From: Gracilaria gracilis
Taxonomy: Eukaryota > Rhodophyta > Florideophyceae > Gracilariales > Gracilariaceae
Length of the DNA: 64,000 bases
Direction of reading: 5' to 3'
NCBI GenBank assembly: GCA_030374805.1
Contig: JARGSG010000023.1
Coordinates: 186,001 to 250,000, forward strand
Shown one piece after another: positions 1-9,755 of this stretch (position 1 is its first letter; each line of letters begins with the position of its first letter). Position numbers and translations under genes: made by a program. The notes beneath the pieces were generated by a model. It did not search any database and was not told the origin of the DNA. It saw only the letters and a list, made by a program, of their open reading frames with translations.

Positions 1-688
1 ACACCACGAAGACGTCCGAGATCTTCCACCGTTGAAGGGTAGTCAGCAGACAGAGCCTCTCTGGCAAGGCACGACGAAGTCGGGTGTAAGCCGAGGCCAA
101 GCCGTCACGACAGGCGTAGAGAGTTGAGCAAGAATCGGTGTCGGCACCACGTGTGTGGGTGAAGGGGTCCTCGAGAGAGGCACGAGTCCACGGAAGTGGG
201 ACAAAAGAAAAGGAATTCGCGATAGCGGGGGATGAAGAGAAGGAAAAGGAGGAAAGGGCAAAAAGGCTATGGTAAACACCGGGGTTATCCCTGTACAGGG
301 TCGAACGCGACACAAGCGGAAAACAACCCCACGAATGGGTCCTGTTAGGTGACGCAGGGAGGATAGATTACCCGTAGGCAACGGAGTCTCTCCCCTGGAA
401 GGAGTCGATGACTGCCGAAGGGGAAGATGTATAGAGCCAACCCTGGTTGGGGAACTCTACTGTGAATGGCGGCGAGGTCGTCGCCATGCTAAGTAGTGAG
501 CTCGCGCCAACAAGTAATTAAATAAAATAACTAAATCAGGCCCACGCACAGTGGTAATTACCCACGCACCGTGGCGCCCATTCCACGTGTACGTGGCCAA
601 CCTCCTGGCTCAACCGTGTCCCACGTGTCCTTCCCACTACAGTGGTTGTTACTATTCATATACTCCTAGTCGGAGCACCCGTACGACA
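1..688. mobile_element. 3' end of an LTR retrotransposon, cut by the window edge
   Basis: The first 427 bases contain no recognisable protein domain. They end in a purine-rich tract (GAAGGGGAAGA, ending at 427) followed by a block that starts TGTATAGAGCC and ends CCGTACGACA. This is the layout of a polypurine tract plus 3' LTR. The terminal GTACGACA is the same as in the gypsy-1/gypsy-2 LTRs further right, so a related gypsy family is suspected. The 5' LTR would lie outside the window, so neither the duplication nor the family can be confirmed. Confidence 0.42.
428..688. repeat. Probable 3' LTR (261 bp) of the truncated left-edge element
   Basis: The block has TG...CA termini and a purine tract directly upstream. 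Inside it, two near-copies of CCCACGCAC-GTGG (542-555 and 562-575) flank the AT core TAATTA (556-561). This echoes the gypsy-2 LTR, where two GGTGCACC palindromes flank TATATAT. No second copy of this LTR is present in the window, so the call rests on structure alone. Confidence 0.4.
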
Positions 689-1410
689 TGTCGAAATATG
701 ACCAAGTAGTCAGAAACCTGCATCAGAGGGCGTTGCACTACAGGTGGCGCTCGGTGGGTGGTGCTCGGTGGCGCTCGCTGGGTTGGGAGTGCTGTCATTT
801 GCGCGGTAGAGATCGAGAGAGAGCGCAGCGTGGAAGCTGCGCTCTTTTATCTCAATCGAGATACCAAAAAAATATTTTGGGAAGTGTTCCTACTGAGCGG
901 GACACTTCCTTAAATCCGCCACCACAAGAAGCATGGCGTTTTTAAAGGGAGAATGGCCCTGAGAAGTCCCATTCATTTTATTTTAATGGTATCATCAGAC
1001 TCATCACTGACATCACGGATGATAACATTGTTTAGTTGGATGATGATACATATATATCAGGATTTAGAGCGTTGAGCTTTCTCTGTAGAACTTGAACTAC
1101 TCCAAAACGTTGTACTCATTTAATCAATACCAGTAGTACTCCAATGAGATCAGGCTTGATAAGAAAATGATAGAGCCAAAGAAGAACTAGAGTGCACGGA
1201 ATGTAGTATATTTCAGCTTTTTCCTAGAAATTATCAACATGAAACTTGTTCTGTCTTCTTAAATATTTGAATTCTTCTAAGCTCAGTTTGAGCTGAATAA
1301 ACACACTGTCTGGTACTTCGTTGAGATCAAACGCTCTAAGGAAAACTAGATCACTTTTGCGCATCTTTGGCGCTCCACATATCTCATCATCGTAGCATCA
1401 CCAGCATTGG
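689..1410. other. Gene-free stretch with stacked hairpins
   Basis: No convincing protein is seen. Two strong inverted repeats lie close together. The first is a 10-bp stem AGAGCGCAGC (820-829) with GCTGCGCTCT (836-845) and a 6-nt loop. The second is an 8-bp stem GGAAGTGT (880-887) with ACACTTCC (902-909). A short CCAAAA...TTTTGG pair lies between them. The rest (about 950-1410) is AT-rich with nothing recognisable. Confidence 0.5.
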
Positions 1411-1702
1411 GTTTTCAAGGAAACGAAGAAGTTCATTTATTTGAAGGTCACGGTGATCACTTAGTTCGTTTGAGCGCTTGCGCCGGCGGAAAGCGCCGAT
1501 CTAACTGTCGGACACGATCTTCATAGATCGTCAGCGAAGATCACCGCGCTCGACTTTGTGTTCGTTTTTGTAAGATCTCCGCGCTACCGCTCTCGACTTT
1601 TTGTTCGTCTCGACTTTGTGTTTGTTTCGAAGATCACCGCGCTTGACTTTAGGTTCGTTTTGATTTTGTGTTCGTTTCGAAACACCTTGTGTTCGTCTCG
1701 AA
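1411..1702 (+). repeat. DIRS left split repeat A1
   Basis: It starts GTTTTCAAGGAAACG and matches A2 at 11627-11800 almost base for base over its first ~150 bases, including the shared block GTCGGACACGATCTTC. After about 1535 it is expanded by several imperfect copies of a unit resembling GATCACCGCGCTCGACTTTG followed by TGTTCGTTT, which A2 has only once. It runs directly into the recombinase start codon. Confidence 0.85.
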
Positions 1703-2863
1703 ATGAGTGACGCGGTCTCTGCATCTCTTTCACCTGCTGCCGAAGCGATGCAGCGAGCATACAACACAGATTCCCTCCCAACCTGTCTTTTTTTCCAGGA
1801 TCACCCGCAATCTTTCTTCCATTCTCCCGAACCCGATCAAGACCCAGTTGTTTCCCCTACTTTAACTACGCTAAGCCAAGCTCTTTTTGCTTCTGGTATT
1901 CCAAATTGTTATTTCATCGTCCCAAGGGACATCTTTTTCGAAGAAGACCCACTAATCGCCGCCACTATTCGTTTATCTACGCAACAGAAGTACATATTGG
2001 CCTTATCAAACTTCTTGGATTCTCATGCAGCACAAAGAAGAGCTCTATTATCCTTAGACCAACGTCTTGCTCTGTATATTCAGGATCAGTATTTGAGAAC
2101 CTCAAGACCGGGTAGGAGGCAGGAGATGTCCAATCTTGTTTGCATGCTTTTGCTAGAACTCCCTATGCTCAAAGCAGAACTTGGGCTAGCGCGAAAGTGC
2201 ATCAGTGGGTGGAAGCACCTGAAACCCTCCTCGTCCTCCGCACCACTGACGAAAGATATGGCGCTTGCCTTTGCATGGCATCTGATTTCAACGAGGAAAA
2301 CAGAAGCCGCCGCTGTGCTTTTGTTGTCCTACGCGGGCTTTATTATAGCCTCCGAAGCTTTAAAGTTGCAATGGTCTCAAGTAGCGCTACCGGGAGATAT
2401 ACGAATCTCATCGTGTGGATCACATGTAGCAGGCGGAAAAGTCGTTGACAGCAAAACGTCTCGCAGTACTGAGCGGTTTCAGTTCTTCCCTATATTTGAT
2501 GATGATATTGTCAAACTGCTCATGCATTATAAGTCAGCAAACAGTAATCAACAGCTATTCGCTTCACAAGTAGGTTATGCATCATATCAATCGTGTGTTA
2601 AATCTGCTGCTTCGAACTACAAGATAGGGAGCGCCAAGTTCACCACACACTCCGCCCGAATTAGAAAGGCTACGGAAGACTACCTCAGAGGAGTCCCTGT
2701 TTCTCAAATCGCAATCAACGGCCGTTGGAAATCACTGAATTCTTTACGATAATACTTGGACAATGGTAAATCCTGGTTATTGCACCTTTCGATTCCCTCT
2801 GAGCAGCAGCACAGAATCCGTGCAGACGCCAACCGTTTGAAGGCTCTCTTTCAACGCTCATGA
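1703..2863 (+). pseudogene. Tyrosine recombinase (integrase) of the DIRS-type element, with one stop
   Basis: The frame opens at ATG 1703 and reads 349 codons to a TAA at 2750-2752. It then continues in the same frame for 37 more codons to TGA at 2861-2863. The C-terminal half has the recombinase box HxxR (H316-S-A-R319), then GRWKS, and the likely catalytic tyrosine (YLDNG) directly after the premature TAA. The stop therefore removes the nucleophile. The first catalytic arginine, normally in a G-L-R-x-S-E-like stretch, is not visible: near residue 210 the equivalent reads GFIIASEAL. Known role of the family: strand exchange that integrates the circular cDNA. The position upstream of gag is unusual. 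Confidence 0.85.
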
Positions 2864-2887
2864 ATCTCGACACGGCGCGGGTCGAAC

Positions 2888-3210
2888 ACTTGGAGTGATT
2901 GGATACTATCCGACATAATGGAAGGGGGGAAGCTGCGTAGAAGGATGAAAATGAAGTACAGCGTAGTCAACGATGTAGAATTGTCTACAAGGAGACAACT
3001 CAATATGAACCTGTGCATTTGCGTCGTTACGTATTTATTGTAGAATTTGATCTGCATATGCGAAACACGGAGGAAGAAGAGCGAAATCTATCGTGACCTA
3101 CAGAACACCCCTTTTGGGGTTGCTCCCATTCTTCTCCTATATAAGTAAATGAAGTGAGGTGAGGACCACTGAATCCAGTAATCCTCAACCCTGAACTGCG
3201 GTTTCTAAGT
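2888..3210 (+). repeat. Copia-1 5' LTR (323 bp)
   Basis: It begins ACTTGGAGTG and ends TTTCTAAGT, so the termini ACTT/AAGT are an inverted pair. It contains a TATA box (TATATAAG, 3138-3145) and a short ACCCC-TTTT-GGGGT hairpin just upstream of it. Directly downstream lies the primer-binding site. Confidence 0.93.
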
Positions 3211-3224
3211 AGTTATGGGCCCAG
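3211..3224 (+). other. Copia-1 primer-binding site (tRNA-iMet anticodon arm)
   Basis: AGTTATGGGCCCAG directly follows the LTR. Its complement reads CTGGGCCCATAACT, which matches the anticodon stem-loop of eukaryotic initiator tRNA-Met (GGGCCCATAACCC) rather than a tRNA 3' end. This is the half-tRNA priming arrangement known from Drosophila copia. Confidence 0.7.
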
Positions 3225-3300
3225 AACCCGTGACCCCTGCAATATTTTCTTTCTCGTTTGTCTTTCTCCGTGTTCTTCGTCAGTAGTAACTCTACTTGAT

Positions 3301-4074
3301 CAAAGATTCTATGACCGCAGTGTCTTTCGAAAGGATGGACGATTTGAAGAAGATTGTCAAGTTTCTCGGCCGAGTGGGGAACATTTCCTCCTGTGGAAAG
3401 CAAGAAACAAGGCTATTTTACAGGCTGAGAATGTAATACGCGTTGTTCAAATTGACTACATTGGTAGCAAAGATGATTTGAGAGAGAAGGAAATCATAGA
3501 AGTCGCCAAGGCTCGCTCTCTAATCATGCGTGCACTGAGGGATAAGCCACTTCGATTGTGTCTTTCGGAGCTACAGAATCCTCACTTGATGTGGAAGAAG
3601 CTCAATGACCGGTATGCTGTGTCAAATGTTGTATCGAGAGTACAACTGCAGTCAAAGCTCACGCGAATGAAGCACAAGACCCAGTCAATGCAGGATTACA
3701 TTGATGATTTCGAAGCAATCTTCAATCGTTTGGAAGCCATGGATACTGTAGTGCTCGAAGAGATGCAAGTGGCCATCTTTTTAGCAACGTTTCGCGATAA
3801 GAATTCTTCTGTGTATGGTAGTACTGTGGCTGCACTACAAACTCTTGATGCAAATCTCACATGGGAGGTTGTGACCCCTCGTCTCCTTCAGGAATACGAA
3901 GAGCGTATTGGTTCTGCCACAGATCAAAATTGCACCTCTCATGAGAGCACGGCGTTGAAAGTGTATCAGAAATCGAGGAATCGTGGCCAGAGGGTTCCGA
4001 AGGACATTCGCACGTGTTATGCCTGTCGAAAGAAGGGACATATCGCACGAAATTGTCCCGAGAAAGGCTTCTAG
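3301..4074 (+). pseudogene. Copia-1 Gag
   Basis: The frame is open from before 3301, but no in-frame ATG is visible, so the start appears lost. It reads through a UBN2-like copia Gag core (ending DANLTWEVVTPRLLQEYEERI) and a zinc knuckle CYACRKKGHIARNC (CX2CX4HX4C) to a TAG at 4072-4074. The same frame continues directly into pol, so TAG is probably a nonsense change in a former Gag-Pol frame. Gag would package the RNA in cytoplasmic particles. Confidence 0.8.
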
Positions 4075-7000
4075 CGTCGTCAGTCTCAGATCGTAGATCC
4101 TGAGAGCAAACGAAATGAAACCGCGAAAAGAGCAACGCTGCTCATGGCCGCTGTACAGAAGTGTAAGTTAGTCTTAGACTCTGGAGCCTCTCATCATATG
4201 GTTCAGAATTCGACTGTGCTGAGAAATTTGCGCAGAATGGAAGAAAAGACAGTCGCAGTTGGTCACTCGCGAACGTTGCGGGCCACCATGGAAGGAGATG
4301 CTGTGCTCTGTGCACAGGTCCGAGATGGGTCTAGAGTGTCTGGTCATGAAGTGCACCTCCAGAGGGTGTTAGTGGTGCCCGAAATTCAGGATGTGCTGAT
4401 ATCCTGCTCTTCACTTTGCGATGATGACATGAGGATTGCCTTTACTAGGTCTGGATGCATCGGGAGCAGAAACGGAAATTTTCTGCTCCACGCACACCGA
4501 AGAGACGGGCTGTTTGTTATCGATGGACATTTGAAGGGCGAACCATCTTGTGAAATAGCTTTTGTGGCGAGGTCAAGAATTACCGACAGTCTCTGGCACG
4601 CACGCCTTGGTCACGCGAGCCGGTACAGCGTTCAAGAACTGCTGCGCTCGAATGCAGTGCAACCGATTTGGTCTGCAACCTTTACAAAGATGGTATGTGT
4701 TACGTGCACAAAGGCAAAGCAGACAAGATGTAGACATCATCATAATCCGGCCCGTGCTGTCCATATCTGTGAGATAAATAACAGAGACGTTTGTGGGCCA
4801 ATGTATGTCGAATCTTTTGGAGGATCAAAGTACTTTGTATCCTTCAAGGACGACTATTCTGGCCATGTTGTGATTCGAACAATCAAACGCAAGAGTGAAG
4901 TTGCTGATGAGTTCAGATCTTTTGAGTCCTGGGCTGAACGCACGACGGAGCGCAGAATTCAGCAATTTAGGAGCAACCGAGGAGGGGAGTACATAGCTTT
5001 AAAGGGCCACCTTCATGAGAAGGGAATTGAATGGAAGCCATCTTCATCGTACTCTCCGAACGAAAACGGTTCAGCAGAACGCACAAACGGAACAGTCGTA
5101 GAGTGCACCAGGTCTCTACTCATTCACGCTGTACTCCCAAGACAATTTTCGGCAGAGGAAGTGGCGCATGCTGCCCACATTCGAAACAGGTTCTTCTGTT
5201 CAACTGTAGACAAATTAACTGGTTTTGAATTATTTACTAAGTGTAAGCCCAGATTTGATCATCTTCGTGTATTCGGGAGCCACGCGTGGGTTCACGTTCC
5301 TAAGGAAAAGAGGAAGAAAATCGATCCCAAGAGTAAGGAAGAAGAGTAAGGAAGGAATTATTATTGGATGTTTCGGGAACAGTCAGTATAAGGTATGGGT
5401 AAAGAATACGGAATCTGTCGTCGTTACTCGTGACGTGTTGATAGATGAGGAATCATTTCCAGGCTTCATTTGGTTCGGGAGCAGAAGGGAAGAAAGGGCT
5501 GCAGAAGAAACGGAGTCGAATGAAGTTGACGTGTTAACGGATAGATTTAAGGAAAGTACTGTAGTGCAATCCGAGGAGAATCTAGGGGAAGATGAACATT
5601 GGAATACAGAGATTGACGAGGATAGAGTTGAATGGGTGACACATTACCCTTCCAGGCAGTCGAGTTATGGAACTACATTTGAAGGCTATGCATCTGATAC
5701 CCCTCCGAAGAACGTATTGGAAGAGCAGCCGAGGACGAGATACCCTTCACGTCAGCGTAAGGAACCTGAAAGGTTCAATGCAGGAAAGGTGATGGCGGCA
5801 GTAGCGACACCTTTGAAGACCCCGGCAACTGTAACCGAAGCTTTACAAATGCCGGATGCTGACCACTGGCGCTCAGCTATTGAGAACCGAACTTGCCTCA
5901 TCGCATGCACACGAGACGTGGGAAGTAGTTAATCGAACGTCCTCAATGAGACCAATCAGCACGAGAATGGTTTTTCTTCGTAAAACAAATGCCAATGGAG
6001 ATACTGTCCGTCACAAAGCTCGATTGGTCTCGTGGATTCATGCAGGGGCTAGTCGAACGCACGTATGCGCTTGTGGTAGACTTCAACACAGTACAACTTG
6101 TGTTGGCGCTAGCCGTCCAGAGAGCGTATATAATTCATCAAATGGATATCAGAACAGCATTTCTACATGGTGATATTGATGAAACCGTTTATGTGCTTCC
6201 TCCAATTGGTCTAAACTCTGTGACAAAGGTGAAGTACTAAAGTTGAGGAAAAGTCTTCATGGCTTGAAACAGGCTCCTCGACAATGGTACATGAAGTGGA
6301 AGGAAGTAATGCATGGACTTGGGTTTCCTCCATTGAATTCAGATGAGTGCCTGTATGTAAAGAATGAGATATGGCTGATGATTTATGTGGACGATATACT
6401 TATCATTTCGCCGAACATAAACAGTTTGAATATTGTCAAGACTCAGATATCGCAAAACTTGGACGCAAAGGATATGGGGCCGCTATCGAAATTTTTAGAA
6501 GTCACGTTCGTGAGAAGGAGTAAGGGTGCATTTCTGCATCAAAAGGAGTACATTGTTGAAACTTTTTAAACGGTTTGGAATGGAAAACGCGAATCCAATC
6601 GCAGCCTCAATGAGTGAGCTCTGCGTCAAAAGGCTTTGCAAACACGAGTCTTTCAACAACACATTGTATCAAGAAATGATAGGATGCCTCTTATTCCTTG
6701 CCACTCGAAGTCGCCCAGACGTCAACTTTGCGGGTACTTTACTTTCCAGAAGATGTTCGGATCCGCTCCAGTGCGATATGAAGGCTGTGAAGCGAATTCT
6801 TCGCTATCTCCGAGGAACCATCGACTTTGGATTACGTCTGTCAGGAAGTGGTGGAAAGCTAAGAGCTTTTGCAGATGCTGACTGGGGAGGAGACCAAGAC
6901 AGTCGCCAATGAACAAGTGGATTCGTCATTATGCTTGGATTCTGTACTGTAACTTGGAGATCACTCAAACAATCAGTGATTGCTCTATCAACTGCAGAGG

Positions 7001-7353
7001 CCGAATCTGTTGCGGCAAGTGAATTCTTCAAGTTCATTGTATGGATGCGCGATTTGTTGGAAGATCTTGGAGTGAAGAAAAAGGGACCTATGCTGCTTTA
7101 TCAAGACAATCATACGGCAATTAAATGGGAAGAATCTGGCATTCGTGGTGCAAAGCATGTCGCAATTCGTAGAAACTTTGTTTTGAATTTAGTAGAAAAG
7201 GGTGAAGTTACTGCGGAAAGTCTTGCAACGGATAGAATGCCGGCATATTTGATGACGAAACCCCTTCGAGCCATTTCGTTTGTAAGACACTTGAGCTTTC
7301 TTGGTGTTTGTTCAATTGAAAATTTGGACAAACAAGAGGGGAACTTGGAGTGA
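4075..7353 (+). pseudogene. Copia-1 Pol (protease, integrase, RT, RNase H), broken
   Basis: Protease motif LDSGASHH lies just after 4170. The integrase zinc region is HARLGHA...CVTCTKAK; of the core, DVCGPM (about 4780), a glycine-rich GGEY and NENGSAERTN are visible. RT has DIRTAFLHGD and YVDD (about 6390). RNase H has DADWGGD, ALSTAEAE and a QDNHTAI stretch. A 13-bp tandem duplication (GAGTAAGGAAGAA, near 5331-5350) shifts the frame, and further shifts follow near 5930, 6030 and 6240. There are stops near 6567 and 6910. The last codon, TGA 7351-7353, lies inside the 3' LTR. Confidence 0.88.
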
Positions 7354-7665
7354 TTGGATACTATCCGACATAATGGAAGGGGGGAAGCTGCGTAGAAGGA
7401 TGAAAATGAAGTACAGCGTAGTCAACGGTGTGAAATTGTCTACAAGGAGACAACTCAATATGAACCTGTGCATTTGCGTAGTTACGTATTTATTGTAGAA
7501 TTTGATCTGCATATGCGAAACACGGAGGAAGAAGAGCGAAATCTATCGTGACCAACAGAACACCCCTTTTGGGGTTGCTCCAATTCTTCTCCTATATAAG
7601 TAAATGAAGTGAGGTGAGGACCACTGAATCCAGTAATCCTCAACCCTGAGCTGCGGTTTCTAAGT
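7343..7665 (+). repeat. Copia-1 3' LTR (323 bp)
   Basis: Same length and termini as the 5' copy, with about 7 mismatches counted by eye. The polypurine tract ACAAGAGGGGA (7332-7342) ends exactly at its first base. The duplication CGAAC follows at 7666-7670. Confidence 0.93.
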
Positions 7666-7873
7666 CGAACCATTGGATTTACAACGTTCAATACTAATAC
7701 TTATTCCCAAGACTGTTAATGGTTTGAACAAGGTGTCATGGAATGCTTCCATTTAAGGGTAAGGATTCTCTAAGAATCTAGTACCCTCGATCACCCCCAT
7801 CTGTTTTGCTGTGTTTAGGGAGATATTTCACTGCTTTCCCTTAAGATATATTTCATATCGAGCCGGTCAACCG

Positions 7874-8998
7874 ATGTCTCCTCCACGGGATTACCGTCGG
7901 AGTCAAGCTGGTCCATCGCAACCCAGCGGCATTCAACCGGGTCCATCCCAACTACAGTCATCCGAACTACCCACGGCCATGGTAATTCAAGCAGCGACTC
8001 TGGCACCAACTCCTATCATGGAGCCCGGTCCAAACGCACTTTCACAGTCCGCCCCCGTCACTTTCGGAACCCTGAGGACGAAAAGCTCACTGTATTTCTT
8101 GTCCCAAGTGAATGTGTCTCAACTTTTGGCAATTACGCAGTCTGCACCACCTGAAATTCGTACAAGTTTGGGCCCCTTCCCTTCGAAAGAGCAGCTCTTG
8201 GCTGAAATATTCCGCTTGAGAGAGCTTGAAACAGCCCAGGAGTCCGCACCCTCGGACCACCACGCACACAACTTGGAGATACTTATGAAAATGACGCCAC
8301 CAAAAGTGCTCAACATGGCGGACCAAAGCCCCCAGGAGCTCACCAGTCTTATGAAATCCGCTCTGGAGACGGACTTAACACTGTCTCCACGATCTCTACC
8401 GGGGAACAACCCCTTCCAAGCCGCCTCCGTCGCCATATCTTGGCTCTTCAATGCGTACCGCCCGATCAACGCTCGTCAGCCTTCAACTCGTACCTTGCAA
8501 ACACCTGCAGTCCCAACTCCTGCACCGCTCTCCACACTTCTTACCTTGCAATCTTCTGGAAACCCGGCCGCATCACCACAGAACATCTTGGAAAGCTCTG
8601 ACGAGGGTGACGATATCCAGCCAAAGAAAAAAAGAAAGCAAGTCATTGTGCCGAAAACCTTTTCCTTTGGAATTACTAACTCTCACCAAAGTAAGCTCAT
8701 GCACTATCCGGGAAAGAACATAACCTCCACCAGCCTCAAGGTGGAAGAAATTATGGGCCCGGCCGTCCAATCTCTCCTGATCTCCTCCGGAAGCGACATT
8801 CCCACTTACCTCCAACAGAATTTCCAGTACTGGAAGCGCTCGACAACAGGAAAATCACTGGCCTCCGAGATGGAAGCAATCAACCTTGGAAGAATGATCC
8901 ACCTCGAGTTACTCACACACGATTCTCCGAAGCAGGCCTTGGAGCAAAGAACATCTCAGGAGGTCGCTCTTCGACGAATTATGCCATATTGCACGTAG
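7874..8998 (+). CDS. Gag-like protein of the DIRS-type element
   Basis: From ATG 7874 the frame runs about 374 codons to TAG. No enzymatic domain is recognised. The N-terminal third is rich in Pro, Gln and Ser. A basic KKKRK cluster sits in the second half, followed by a more compact C-terminal segment. Its place between the recombinase and the reverse transcriptase, and the Arg/Ser-rich continuation visible after the stop, suggest a Gag-like nucleic-acid-binding protein. The frame is also open upstream (from 7811), but without an ATG. The assignment is by position, not by motif. Confidence 0.6.
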   Translation: MSPPRDYRRSQAGPSQPSGIQPGPSQLQSSELPTAMVIQAATLAPTPIMEPGPNALSQSAPVTFGTLRTKSSLYFLSQVNVSQLLAITQSAPPEIRTSLGPFPSKEQLLAEIFRLRELETAQESAPSDHHAHNLEILMKMTPPKVLNMADQSPQELTSLMKSALETDLTLSPRSLPGNNPFQAASVAISWLFNAYRPINARQPSTRTLQTPAVPTPAPLSTLLTLQSSGNPAASPQNILESSDEGDDIQPKKKRKQVIVPKTFSFGITNSHQSKLMHYPGKNITSTSLKVEEIMGPAVQSLLISSGSDIPTYLQQNFQYWKRSTTGKSLASEMEAINLGRMIHLELLTHDSPKQALEQRTSQEVALRRIMPYCT

Positions 8999-9755
8999 AA
9001 GAAGCCGTATCGACAGGAGTCCATCAAGACAGAAGAGACAAATAGGACGAAGTCATTCATATTCTGTAAACGGTTCCGCACGGTACCGTAAGGGCTCACG
9101 ATCTCGAAAAGACGGTGACCAGGAAGATCTCACTCCAAAAGAAACGTCTCGTGGCCATCAAAGCCATTCAGAAGTCACGAACGAAGAACTGGCAGCATCG
9201 ATTCGCGCGACACGAAAAAGGAATCGATCAGGCCGGCAAGGAAAGGAATCACCAGTCGCGAAGCTAGGGTCACCAATCTATCACAGATAGTTCCCAGTTC
9301 CACGCATACGATCCCCTCCAAAATCATCTTCCCGCATCAACTTTGCGCTCGACATTATATCCCACCTTTACCACGGCCCAGAAAGTCCGACTTCCGCAGA
9401 GCACTCACAAGAGGCCGCTACTCCAAGGCAGCACTCGGCTCAATTGATCGTTTTGACAACTCTCCTTTCGTGCGACAAGAGCAACGATCTTCCAAACGGA
9501 CACCTTCATAGCATCTTGGGTTCCTTTCTTGACATCGCCCGGACTCAAGCTTGCGAAGTGGACCTGAGCCTTATTCTCCATGACCTCATTACAGCCTTCT
9601 TTCGAGGTGTTTTCCAACAAATCAAGCCTGAGAGAATCGCCCTGCCACCAGGGCGAAAACCACCAAGTCTAGCCAATGCAGCACATTGGATCTCAAGGCT
9701 TCCACCTTAAGCATATTCCCTGTTTGCACCTCAGCACGAGTCCCCATTTGAGGAA
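8999..9755 (+). pseudogene. Degenerate junction between DIRS gag and RT
   Basis: No long frame survives. Fragments in different frames are basic and Arg/Ser-rich (about 9000-9280) and probably represent the end of gag. From about 9350 the sequence approaches the RT N-terminal region, with repeated stops. At least two frame changes would be needed to link 8998 to 9756. Confidence 0.45.

Larger units (their letters stand above)
2888..7665 (+). mobile_element. Copia-1: Ty1/copia retrotransposon inserted in the DIRS element
   Basis: Two 323-bp LTRs (2888-3210 and 7343-7665, about 98% identical by eye) enclose gag and pol in copia order (protease, integrase, RT, RNase H). The 5-bp duplication CGAAC flanks it (2883-2887 and 7666-7670), which fixes the termini as ACTTGG...CTAAGT rather than TG...CA. 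It is inserted 24 bp after the recombinase stop. Several frameshifts and stops in pol make it non-autonomous. Confidence 0.95.

Noticed and set aside
43-381. 112-codon minus-strand frame at the left edge
   Set aside because: Low-complexity Pro/Phe/Leu composition, no domain, and it lies in what seems to be the untranslated 3' part of a truncated retroelement.
688-945. 85-codon plus-strand frame
   Set aside because: It runs through two perfect hairpins and has no motif; chance is more likely.
1535-1700. CRISPR-like array in the A1 region
   Set aside because: The units are adjacent and imperfect with no spacers, in a eukaryotic retroelement repeat; this is a tandem expansion.
2889-7664. Reading copia-1 LTR ends as TGGAG...TCTA
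   Set aside because: No target duplication fits those ends, whereas ACTT...AAGT gives a clean CGAAC pair.
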